The notes below the pieces were generated by a model. It made no database searches. It worked only from the letters and a program-made list of their open reading frames with translations, and was not told the DNA's origin. From the NCBI GenBank assembly GCA_038212445.1, contig JBBQUM010000002.1, forward strand, positions 186,001 through 250,000: 64,000 nucleotides of DNA. The letters run 5' to 3'. Position numbers and translations under genes: made by a program. Position 1 is the first letter of the stretch. Every line of letters begins with the position of its first letter. Positions 36,252-46,512 of this stretch are shown piece by piece. The DNA is from TMP-7 sp038212445 (GTDB taxonomy: Bacteria; Acidobacteriota; Terriglobia; Bryobacterales; Bryobacteraceae).

Positions 36252-37931
36252 CTACTCGGCGCGGAGGCTTTCGACGGGGTCAACACGCGCGGCGCGACGT
36301 CCGAGAGCGGCAGCGACTCCGATCAGCGTGTCGATGATGGCAATCGTGAGTCCCTGTCCGACCACGAGGCGCAGGATGGAGCCGTAGCCCGCGCCGAGAG
36401 CGATGCGGACACCCAACTCCCGGGTTCGCTGGGCGACCGAGTATGCGATTACTCCGTAGAGTCCGGTGATGGCCAGGATGAAGGCGACAGCGGCGAGGGC
36501 GCCTGCCAGTTGCATGGTGAAGCGGGGCTGAGCATTGAGCGAGTCGATCACTTCTTCCATCGTCCGGATGCTGGTGACGGGTTGATCGGGATCAATGGCA
36601 GCGACGGCGCCGCGGACGGCGGACACCAACGATTGAGGATCCACCGGGGTGGGGACGCTCAGGGATAGATTTGGGGCGGGCATCTGCGGAAGCGGCAGCA
36701 GCAATTCCGGCATGGTGGCGGCCGACAGTCCATTGTTGCGAGTGTCGGCGAGCACGCCCACTACTTCGAACGGTTCGGGGATCCTGCCGATCCAGACATG
36801 CTTGCCGACGGGATTCGAATCGGGCCAGAACTTCTTCACCGCGACCTGGTTGACGATGGCGACCTTGGGTGATTCAGCGTTGTCGTGTGCGGTGAACAGG
36901 CGACCGGTGATGAGCGGGATGCGCATCACTTTGGAGTAGGCAGGGCTGCTCTGCAACAGGTTGACGAGAGTTCTCTGGCCGAGCGGGACGACGGGCTGTC
37001 CTTCAAACAAGGCCGGCGTGAAATGAGTGGCGGAGACGGGCAGAGCGGTGGAGAGCGCGGCGGCGTCGATGCCGGGAAGAGTGTCGACGCGGCGCAGGAG
37101 TTCAGAGTAGAAGGCAATCTTGTTCGCGGGGCGCGGATAGCGGGCGGGCGGCAACTGGATCTCCATAGTGAGCACGTGGCGTGGTGAGAATCCGGGCGGC
37201 GTGGAGCGCAGTTCGGCGAAGCTGCGAATCAGCAGGACCGAGCAGATAAGCAGCACCATCGATAGCGCAATGGACCAGTAACCAGGATGTTGCGTAGACG
37301 ATTGCCGCCGCGAGTGCCGGAGCCGACGCGTCCGCCGTCACGCAGCGCGGTGGTGAGATCGGATTTCGAAAGTTGGAGGGCGGGCGCGAGTCCGAAGAGG
37401 ATGCCGCTAAGCAATGCGGCGGCCAGCGTAAAGCCGAGCGCGGGAGAGGGAGCGCGACAGGAGGAGGCTGGCGACGTTGGCGCAGGCGATGAGCAGCACG
37501 AGCGTCACGGCGGCGCCGGGCTGGTCCTCGCCGGGCGAGAAGGTGCGTCCGGCGGCGGGATGGACGCCGAGCACGTTGAACAAATTCCAGGTGGTGCGAA
37601 CGGCTTGAACCTGCTCGGGATCGCCATGGCCGCTGAGATTGAATGTTTCCTGAATGCAGGCAGCCAAGCCATCGAAGGAACGGGACTGCTCGGCGATGGT
37701 TGAGTACAGCGGGAGCGAGAAGCGGCCCCAACCGCCGTCGCCGTTGAAATCGGAACCCGAGATCAGCATGAGCCGGTGAGGCTGGGCGTAAGGCAGAGGA
37801 CGCAGGAGAACGGAGTTAGCGACGGTGACGATTGCGGTGTTGGCGCCGATGCCTAAAGCGAGCGTCGCGATGATGAGCAGGGTGGTGGCGGGGCTTTTCA
37901 GGAAGGGCCGGATTGGGGCCGCGAGCGTCAT
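36252..37931 (-). pseudogene. MacB/FtsX-type permease (ADOP), multiply deleted
   Basis: Relic of the acidobacterial permease family with two MacB-like halves, normally 800 or more residues. The start is normal (LLIIATLALGIGANTAIVTVANSVLLRPLPY), then GRTFSPGEDQPGA jumps straight to LVLLIACANVASLLLSRS, losing about 200 residues of periplasmic domain. Another loss joins SRSLSR to ALGFTLAAALLSGILFGLAPALQ with a frame change. A third disturbance near 37275 shifts frame before MVLLICSVLLIRSFAELR. The distal half (36252-37259) is intact to the C-terminal AARVDPVESLRAE. It cannot yield a full transporter. Confidence 0.85.
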
Positions 37932-37934
37932 CGA

Positions 37935-38651
37935 TCACTTACAAACAGCCGGCTTCACCCATTGCCGCGGATTGACGGGAACGCCATAAACGTTGACGGA
38001 CCAATGCAGGTGAGGGCCGGTGGCGCGTCCGGTGGCGCCGACCAAGCCGATGACGTCGCCGGGCTTGACGACGTCGCCTTCCCTGGCGATCACCTTCGAC
38101 ATATGCATATAGATGGATCCGACGCCCTGGCCATGGTCAATGCCGACCGCGCCTCCGCGCAGTTGGAACATGCCGGCGACACGGACCGTACCGCCGGTGA
38201 TGGCGTGAATGGGCGTGCCGGCTTGTCCGTGTTGATCGAGGCCGGCGTGGTAGTCGCCGGTGGGTTTGCCGTTGTGGAGCCGGCGAACGCCGAAGGGCGA
38301 GCCCATACAACCGGGCACGGGAAGTTGGAACGGCTCAGTCCAGAATCGCTCGCCGGTAACGGTGGAATTGAATTTCTTGAAGGTATCCTGCTCGCCTTCA
38401 GCGGGCTTCAGGGTGGAGAGTTGCTTGGAGATGACGATGTTCTGCGACGGGAAATGCGCGGAGACAACGTTGATGGTGCGCTTCTTGATGACGGCGCCCT
38501 TGGCGTCGAGCAGTTCGAGTTCGTAGACACCGGGCTTTTGCAACGCGGGCACGGGCATGAGGCCGAGCGGCGGACCTTGTTTCTGGGGGAAGAGGCGGAT
38601 GGTACGGTCGCCCATACGCGCGGAGGCGGCTTGATCCTCGACGCGGATCAC
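37935..38651 (-). CDS. M23 metallopeptidase (LytM-type), start unclear
   Basis: Peptidoglycan endopeptidase-like protein with the zinc motifs GDYHAGLD and GPHLHWSV and the typical MFQLRGGAVGIDHGQGVGSIYMHMSK core. From the GTG at 38651 it has 238 residues and no signal peptide. In frame just upstream the sequence encodes KDTLALTLLLLAIDIPQG, which looks like a signal peptide, but no ATG, GTG or TTG precedes it; only CTG (38687) or CTA is available. A non-standard start or loss of the original start are both possible. It overlaps or abuts the uup stop (38696) and precedes the permease relic by 3 bp. Confidence 0.75.
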   Translation of the reverse strand: MIRVEDQAASARMGDRTIRLFPQKQGPPLGLMPVPALQKPGVYELELLDAKGAVIKKRTINVVSAHFPSQNIVISKQLSTLKPAEGEQDTFKKFNSTVTGERFWTEPFQLPVPGCMGSPFGVRRLHNGKPTGDYHAGLDQHGQAGTPIHAITGGTVRVAGMFQLRGGAVGIDHGQGVGSIYMHMSKVIAREGDVVKPGDVIGLVGATGRATGPHLHWSVNVYGVPVNPRQWVKPAVCK

Positions 38652-38695
38652 CTGCCCTTGCGGAATGTCGATGGCGAGTAAGAGCAGCGTGAGAG

Positions 38696-40498
<1,803 letters not shown>

Positions 40499-40501
40499 TG
40501 T

Positions 40502-41128
40502 TTACGGATTGTTGTGGGGCTGGGCGGGCTCGGGCTCAAATTCAAAGATCTCACCACCGGCGCGGACGATCAACTTCCCTGCCCCGAGCGGTTTGCCTTG
40601 CGTGGGATAAAACACGGCGCCGTCGGTAGACTGTCCGGGAGAGAGTTTGGTGGAGACCAGCAGGATGGCGGAGGCTGCCGCGGCGGCCTTGATCTTGGCG
40701 GAGGAGACTTCAGCGAAGGCGGCCTGGCGGCGCTGCTCGTAGCCGTTGGTGGACTTGAAGCGCTGCAAACCGTAGAGCGCCATCTCGTAGGCGGACACGA
40801 GTTTGATGACGTCGCCGCGGCCGGCCCGCGAGATGAGATTGTCGACGACTTCGCGCGGAGGTGTGGCTTGCATAGTGCGGCCGTCGGTGCCGGTGAACAG
40901 GAAGTCGTCCGGCTTAACGTTCCAGGAGATGGGCGACCCATTGGAGACAGCAACCTGCAGAATTCCCCACTCACGGACGTGCGAGGAAAGGCTCGCCACC
41001 ATGATGGTGAGTCCACTCTTGGTGAGCGTCTGGTAGTGGAGACCTCCGGATTCGAACTCGATTACCTGTGCGTTGGCCGTAAATGCCGCCGTAGTCAGCG
41101 CCAGCGCCAGGCAGCAAAGCTTGCCCAT
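40502..41128 (-). CDS. Secreted protein of unknown function
   Basis: 208 residues from the ATG at 41128, chosen because GGGAG stands 5 bp upstream and a signal peptide follows at once (LCCLALALTTAAFTANAQ). The mature part has a beta-rich N-terminus (IEFESGGLHYQTLTKSGLTIMV, WNVKPDDFLFTGTDG) and a helical middle (QRRQAAFAEVSSAKIKAAAAAS). No motif recognised. The first gene of the run toward uup, M23 and the permease relic. Its start region overlaps the upstream sequence of a small divergent cytochrome-like gene. Confidence 0.7.
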   Translation of the reverse strand: MGKLCCLALALTTAAFTANAQVIEFESGGLHYQTLTKSGLTIMVASLSSHVREWGILQVAVSNGSPISWNVKPDDFLFTGTDGRTMQATPPREVVDNLISRAGRGDVIKLVSAYEMALYGLQRFKSTNGYEQRRQAAFAEVSSAKIKAAAAASAILLVSTKLSPGQSTDGAVFYPTQGKPLGAGKLIVRAGGEIFEFEPEPAQPHNNP

Positions 41129-41171
41129 GTACACTCCCATGATAAGCTGGAACCGATTTCCCTTCCGTAAT

Positions 41172-41444
41172 ATGCAGTTGATTCCCAGCTTATTTGCAGT
41201 GGCCACGCTTGTTTCCGCCGTTTCTGGCGCGCCGGTGCCGGTGAACTTAACGGCCACCTGCTCGCGCTGCCACACATTAGACGTAGTTCGGGCGCAAAGA
41301 CTTACGCGTGAAGAATGGGAAGACGAACTTCGGAAGATGACGCGCATGGGCGCAAAGATCCCGAATCGCGCCGCGCTGCTCAAATACTTGACGAAAACTT
41401 ACGGACCCGAAGCGCCCGCTTCAAGCAAAAAGACGTTCAAATAG
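41172..41444 (+). CDS. Small exported mono-haem cytochrome-like protein
   Basis: 90 residues from the ATG at 41172, with a signal peptide (LIPSLFAVATLVSAVSG) and one CSRCH haem-binding motif near residue 32. A basic helix follows (REEWEDELRKMTRMGAKI) and LLKYLTKTYGP, which resembles the C-terminal part of the haem domain in quinohaemoprotein amine dehydrogenase alpha subunits and similar short cytochromes. The distal Met is probably one of KMTRM. Electron-transfer partner unknown. The 3' end overlaps glnE by 24 bp on the other strand. Confidence 0.75.
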   Translation: MQLIPSLFAVATLVSAVSGAPVPVNLTATCSRCHTLDVVRAQRLTREEWEDELRKMTRMGAKIPNRAALLKYLTKTYGPEAPASSKKTFK

Positions 41445-44345
41445 CTGGCGAGTGCGGGTTTGCAGAGTGGCGATCTTGACGGCGAGAGACTCGTCGTTGA
41501 GGCGGTCGGGAGTCCAGCGGCGGACGAGCGCTTCAAGGGCTTGGAGCTTGGCTTCAGACTTGGGCAGGCTGCCTTCAGGCTGTCCGGAATAAACGCGAAG
41601 CGCATGGTCGACGGCGCGGTAGTAGACGGCGGCGTCCTGTAGAAATGCGGCGTCGTCGCGGCCGAGATGTCCCATCTTCTCGATGACGTCGATGCGTTCG
41701 GGGGTATTGAGGACGCGGAAAAACAGGCCGGCGCCCTTGAGGCGGAGATACATCAACGCGAAGTCGATGTCGTAGTAGGCGCCGCGTCCGGCCTTGAGGG
41801 GATTGGACGTTCCCTGCTCTTTTTCGAGACGCGCGCGCATCTGGCGAAGGTCCATCTTAGAGCGGCCGTTCTGACCATAACGGCGCCAGTCGACTTCCTG
41901 AAGTTCAGAGAGGAAGCGGGTAGCGGCTTCGGGCTGTCCGGCGACGGCGCGGGCCTTCATCCAACTGATACCTTCCCAGGCTTCGGCAGATTTTGCGAAG
42001 TACTCACGGCAGGCGGTTACCGTCTGAACGAGCGGACCGGCATTGCCGTTGGGGCGGAGGCGGGCGTCGACGGCAAACATCATTCCCTCGCCGGTGTAAG
42101 CGGTGAGGATGGCGACCATGCGCTCGGCGACCCGGGTCCAAAAGAAATGCTCGGAGGCGTCGGAGTCGGGGATGACGAAGACGAGGTCGGCGTCGGAGGC
42201 GAGATCGAACTCGCGCATGCCCAGGCGTCCAAGAGCGATGACCATTAGCTGGTCGGAAGGACGGTAGGCGGGATCTTCGGGACCTTGCGCGGCGATAACG
42301 TCGGCGAGCGCCATGCGGGAGGCGGCGCCGATCATGGCGTCGGCGAGGTCGGAGGTGCGGCCGAGAGTGTCGAAGATGGGCGCACGTTCACAGACGCTAT
42401 GGCACATGATGCGGACCATCTCGCGGCGGTAGAAACGGCGGAGCTGGGTAGCGTCGGTGATGGAGGCGGCGGTGAGCGAGTAGCCGGCGGGAGCAGGGGC
42501 GCCGCCGCGGAGTTGCGAAACGAGTTTCGGCTCGCGGATCAACTGCTCGGCGAAGTAGGGGCTGTGCTCGAACAGGTCGAGAACGCGGTCAGCCGATTGC
42601 GGATCGGATTCCAGTTGGGCGAGCACGTCAGGGTCGGGCACCATACGTTCGAGAAAGTGCTCGAAGGCGCGACGGCCGCGGGTGAGCTTGGAACGTGCGA
42701 TGGCGGCGGCGAGCGCGGGCGAGGTTTCGTCGAAGGAGCGGACGAGGTTGCCGAAGACGGGGCCGGACGCCTCAGGCGGTACGTCGGGCATGTGTTGGAA
42801 GGCGAGGTCGGGGACCGAGGGCATCTCGACGGTAGCGGTGTAGTAGACAGGCTTCTGGGCGTGGATGACGCGCTCGTAGATTTCGACAACCTGCTCGAGG
42901 TGGGCATTCAACTGCTGCAGGAGGCGTTCGCGCGAAGGGTCGGCGCCGATGTGGCTGACGGGCATGCGGCGGGCGAGCAGATCGAGTTCGGCGGGGTCGG
43001 AAGGGAGCGCGTGAGTTTGGCGGTCGTCAAGAAACTGGAGACGGTGTTCGAGGTGGCGCAGGAACTGATAGGCGGAGGCGAGACGCCAGTATTCGGTGGG
43101 CGAAAGCAGGTTCTTGTCGTGGAGGCGCGATAGAGCGAGCAGAGTGCCGCCGTGGCGCAGCCAGGCGACGCGGCCGCCATGGAGGCGTTGGAGGCACTGC
43201 GTAAGGAATTCGATGTCGCGGATGCCGCCGCGAACCAGTTTGACGTCGCAGGCAGCGGGGCCCTGGCCGCCACGGCGCGAGCCGAGCTTTTCATCGATGC
43301 GGTCGCGAGTGGCGGACATTTCAGCGACGGCGGAGAAGTCGAGCGTGGTGGAGTAAATCTGCTCTTCAGCGCCATCGAGCACGGCGCGTCCGGTGGCGTG
43401 GTCGCCGGCGGAGACTCGCGCCTTGATGAGCATCTGCAATTCCCAGTCGCGGGCGCGGGCGTCGTAGTAGGTGCGCGCGCCGTCCACCGAGATGCAGACT
43501 TCGCCGAGGCTGCCTTCGGGGCGTAGACGGAGGTCAACGCGATAGCAGAGTCCGTCGGCGGTATGGGTGGAAAGCAGATCGGTGAGGCGGTTGGCGAGTT
43601 TCTTGAAGAATTCTTTGTTGGATACCGGGTGTGCGCCATTGGTCTCGCCGTTGCCGGAGTAGACGAACATCAGGTCGATGTCGGAGCTGTAGTTGAGTTC
43701 GCCGCCGCCGAGTTTGCCGAGTGATATGACAGCGAAACCCGCCGGTTTGCCGTCGTCGCCGAGCGGTGTCCCGAATTGAGCTTCGAGTTCAATGCGCAGG
43801 CGGCGACAGGAAATTTCGAGAATGGCGCCGGCGAGGTTGGAGAGTTCCTCGGTGATCTCGGGCAAGGTGCCGAAGGCGAGGACATCGCGGAGGACGATGC
43901 GGAGCAGCTGCTTTCGACGATAGAGCGCGAACAGCGAGGCGGCAGGACAGGTTTCGGGAGTGGCGCCGGCAGCGAGCAGGAAGGCGTCGAGAGCGTCGAT
44001 GAACTCGTCCTTACGTAGCGCGCGCTGCAATTCGCCATGGCCGGCCAGTTCCTCGAGCCAGGTTGGATCCTTGAGTACGGCGGCGGAGAGAAAGCGGCTG
44101 TACGAAAACACAGCGATGAGGTACTGCAAAGCGGTCGGGGAGTTGGTGAGGCGTTCAAATGAAGCGGGCTGCTTTTGCCGTAGCTCGATCAACCCGGAGA
44201 CAGCGCTGTCTGGATCGGCGGCAGCGGCCAGGGTTTGTTCGATGCGTTTTTGGAGATCGCCGCCGAGTCCCAGGCTGAGGCTCAATAGTCCGCTGCGAGC
44301 GCTAGCGGGATTGCGGAAAGAAATCTCGTCGACCAGGCGTGGCAT
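41421..44345 (-). CDS. glnE: Glutamine synthetase adenylyltransferase / deadenylase
   Basis: 974 residues, the usual size. Two nucleotidyltransferase domains: GGGELNYSSDIDLMF (Asp222 and Asp224) in the N-terminal deadenylating half and FDLASDADLVFV (about 715) in the C-terminal adenylating half, each followed by the helical GlnD-PII-type domain with RLRPEGSLGE and RLRPNGNAGP. It controls glutamine synthetase by AMP addition and removal on Tyr in response to PII and glutamine. Follows the MOSC gene by 6 bp. Secure. Confidence 0.96.
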   Translation of the reverse strand: MPRLVDEISFRNPASARSGLLSLSLGLGGDLQKRIEQTLAAAADPDSAVSGLIELRQKQPASFERLTNSPTALQYLIAVFSYSRFLSAAVLKDPTWLEELAGHGELQRALRKDEFIDALDAFLLAAGATPETCPAASLFALYRRKQLLRIVLRDVLAFGTLPEITEELSNLAGAILEISCRRLRIELEAQFGTPLGDDGKPAGFAVISLGKLGGGELNYSSDIDLMFVYSGNGETNGAHPVSNKEFFKKLANRLTDLLSTHTADGLCYRVDLRLRPEGSLGEVCISVDGARTYYDARARDWELQMLIKARVSAGDHATGRAVLDGAEEQIYSTTLDFSAVAEMSATRDRIDEKLGSRRGGQGPAACDVKLVRGGIRDIEFLTQCLQRLHGGRVAWLRHGGTLLALSRLHDKNLLSPTEYWRLASAYQFLRHLEHRLQFLDDRQTHALPSDPAELDLLARRMPVSHIGADPSRERLLQQLNAHLEQVVEIYERVIHAQKPVYYTATVEMPSVPDLAFQHMPDVPPEASGPVFGNLVRSFDETSPALAAAIARSKLTRGRRAFEHFLERMVPDPDVLAQLESDPQSADRVLDLFEHSPYFAEQLIREPKLVSQLRGGAPAPAGYSLTAASITDATQLRRFYRREMVRIMCHSVCERAPIFDTLGRTSDLADAMIGAASRMALADVIAAQGPEDPAYRPSDQLMVIALGRLGMREFDLASDADLVFVIPDSDASEHFFWTRVAERMVAILTAYTGEGMMFAVDARLRPNGNAGPLVQTVTACREYFAKSAEAWEGISWMKARAVAGQPEAATRFLSELQEVDWRRYGQNGRSKMDLRQMRARLEKEQGTSNPLKAGRGAYYDIDFALMYLRLKGAGLFFRVLNTPERIDVIEKMGHLGRDDAAFLQDAAVYYRAVDHALRVYSGQPEGSLPKSEAKLQALEALVRRWTPDRLNDESLAVKIATLQTRTRQLFERLFA

Positions 44346-44351
44346 TCAACG

Positions 44352-44855
44352 TCAGACAACCGGGTCCGACAAAGTAATTATATCGTTGGCGCGGAGCATG
44401 CCCGTTTTCACGACCGAAGCATAGAAGCCGGCCAGGCCCCAAACGGGCGTGGAAGGATCGCCGGCCTTCGCGCGTTCATCGTAGACGGCTTTCTGAATGA
44501 CGCGGCCTTCGCTGTTGTAGCGGTTGAGAGTGGCGCAGGGAACGCGCAGTTTTGTGATTTGGATCATGGCGTCGCCGGCCTGGTATCGCTGACCGATGCG
44601 GATCTGGCGGCGATCGAGTCCGGTGGTGGTGAGGTTCTCGCCGAGGGCGCCGGCAAAGACGGGGAAACCGGCGGCCGTCATTTCGTCAAGGGCTTCAGAG
44701 GTGATGAGTAGAACGGCCTGATTGGGTCCGCCGTGGAATTGTGGATGGGCGCAGAGGTCGCCGTCGATGCCGGTGAGCGAGAGCATCCCTTCGGGGATTG
44801 ACCGTTTGGGGACGCCGCCGCGGGAAGTGCTGAGTTGCAGGATGGTGCCAGTCAC
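44352..44855 (-). CDS. MOSC domain protein
   Basis: 167 residues from the GTG at 44855 (TGTILQLSTSRGGVPKRSI), the normal start of small MOSC proteins. FHGGPNQAVLLIT, GENLTT, IGQRYQAGDAMIQITKLRVPCATLNRYN with the single conserved Cys, and the C-terminal WGLAGFYASVVKTG are present. These proteins bind or transfer the molybdenum cofactor sulfur or related ligands; the exact role is unknown here. Its first 161 bases lie within the open frame of the M50 gene. Confidence 0.85.
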   Translation of the reverse strand: MTGTILQLSTSRGGVPKRSIPEGMLSLTGIDGDLCAHPQFHGGPNQAVLLITSEALDEMTAAGFPVFAGALGENLTTTGLDRRQIRIGQRYQAGDAMIQITKLRVPCATLNRYNSEGRVIQKAVYDERAKAGDPSTPVWGLAGFYASVVKTGMLRANDIITLSDPVV

Positions 44856-46410
44856 GCTGTTTCTGTGATCGTAGCAGGGTGCTGGGGGCGAAGCCGTGGA
44901 CGGTCTGGCTGTTGACGGTCCAGGAAGCGCGTTCGAGGGGGAGAGGCGGCGGTTCACTGGCTTCGACGGCGGCGAGCAACGCCTCTGTATCGCGGAACTG
45001 GCGGCGGTCAAACTCGCAAAGCCCGGTGGAAGGAAGCTTGTCGACTAGCGCAAGACCTTTTGCGAGCGAGGCCCGGGCGCCGTCGACGTCGCCGATGAGC
45101 GCGAGGACGGCGGCGCGGGTGCGCCAGTAGTCGGCCGTTTCGTCCTGTTTCGAGGCATTCAACCATTGGAGACCGGCGGAGGGCAGGCCGCGGTGGACGG
45201 CATCGAAGTAGGCTCGCTCGGCGTCGAAGTTTCGGGCGGACTCGGAGCCGGGTTCGGCTTGATCCTGGGCTTTGCGCAGGTAGCGGTCGGCCATTTCGAC
45301 GTCGCCGAGATCCTCGAAGTGCAGGTAGGCCAAAGCGGCTGAGCCCTGACCGTTGGGGAGCTTGGAGCCGAATTCGGCGGCGGTACGGACCATGTCGGTG
45401 GGCCAGTCGCGAGGGCGGAGGGGCCCGACTTTGGACATCATCATGTAGTAATTGGCGCAGGTGAATTCGGCCCAGGGACCGCGCCGGAGCAATTGCAGAA
45501 GGCGGGCGCCGTCGGAGTAGCCGACGGTTGCCGATGCGGGGTAGAGGTTGAGGATGCAGTCACCGAGGGCAATGGCGGTAAGCAGGACCAGAAAGCGTCC
45601 AAGCAGTCGCGGACAGTTGGGGCCGACGACGGCGAGCATCACGGTAAACGAGGTGAGACCGCACAACAGGGAGCCGATGGGACCGCCGAGCATCATCGTC
45701 ATCGCGCGCCGTCGGAGGTCGGCAGGCTGGGTGGGGGCCATGCCGGTGAGTCCGCCGCCGAGGAGCCCGGCCCAGACGAAGCGGAACTTCCAGTGTCCGC
45801 CGATTTCGCGCCAGTCGAAGATGCCGACGCGGAACACAAACATGTGGAAATGGACAGATTTGCCGGCGATGTAGTGTCCGCCTTCGTGGATGAGAACCGC
45901 GACGTAGATGGCGAGCGCTGAAACCGCGAGCGCCGTCCAGTCGAGCCGGCCCCATTCGAGGCCGCGGTTCACTGCCATTTTGCGGAGTGGATCGAAGGCG
46001 AGAAAGAGCCAGGCATATTGAGCGACGAACCACAGGATCTGCGAGAGCCCTGACGTGCCGTCGCCGGCCACTGGTACGTGCCCGCGCGGCGCGTCGCGTT
46101 TCTTGGCGAAGTAGATGAGGCCGAGGACACCGGTGAGGGTGCCGAGGGGGACAATCAGGAGGTTCAGGATCGAAGCAACAATCGGGAGGATGCGCTCGCC
46201 CCTGCGAATTCTCAGCAAGGCGATGAGGGTGGTGAGTCCGGTGATTGCGAAGTATGTATAGAAGATGATGAGGAGGGACGTCGCCGGGCCGCTCATGCGT
46301 TGAAGGTGGTGCGTAAGACGCCAGGCGCCCGAAATCGCGACCATCAGACACACGAATGCCTGGACACCGAAGAGCCAGCGCACACCTGTGCCGATCAGCC
46401 GCATTAGCAT
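44695..46410 (-). CDS. Membrane metalloprotease of the M50 (site-2 protease) type
   Basis: 571 residues with at least six membrane helices. The zinc motif is HEGGH (175-179) in AVLIHEGGHYIAGK. NLYPASATVGYSDGARLLQLL carries the second-metal-ligand pattern (N-x-x-P...DG). A helical, TPR-like soluble part follows (about 330-500, SAALAYLHFEDLGDVEMADRYL). Site-2 proteases cut membrane-bound regulators. From about residue 520 the translation becomes basic and unconserved and runs through the MOSC start. The stop expected at a GTGA overlap near 44855 is missed by frame, so the true end or a small frameshift near there is likely. Confidence 0.8.
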   Translation of the reverse strand: MLMRLIGTGVRWLFGVQAFVCLMVAISGAWRLTHHLQRMSGPATSLLIIFYTYFAITGLTTLIALLRIRRGERILPIVASILNLLIVPLGTLTGVLGLIYFAKKRDAPRGHVPVAGDGTSGLSQILWFVAQYAWLFLAFDPLRKMAVNRGLEWGRLDWTALAVSALAIYVAVLIHEGGHYIAGKSVHFHMFVFRVGIFDWREIGGHWKFRFVWAGLLGGGLTGMAPTQPADLRRRAMTMMLGGPIGSLLCGLTSFTVMLAVVGPNCPRLLGRFLVLLTAIALGDCILNLYPASATVGYSDGARLLQLLRRGPWAEFTCANYYMMMSKVGPLRPRDWPTDMVRTAAEFGSKLPNGQGSAALAYLHFEDLGDVEMADRYLRKAQDQAEPGSESARNFDAERAYFDAVHRGLPSAGLQWLNASKQDETADYWRTRAAVLALIGDVDGARASLAKGLALVDKLPSTGLCEFDRRQFRDTEALLAAVEASEPPPLPLERASWTVNSQTVHGFAPSTLLRSQKQRDWHHPATQHFPRRRPQTVNPRRDALAHRHRRRPLRPSTIPRRTQSGRSTHHL

Positions 46411-46512
46411 CCATCGGTGGACAGGCAGCGGGTCCCGATGCGGTAAATACCTGAGCCTTTGCCTGGAAAGCCTTAGCGTACGGCGGCCTGAGAGGATTTA
46501 CCATGAGACTGG

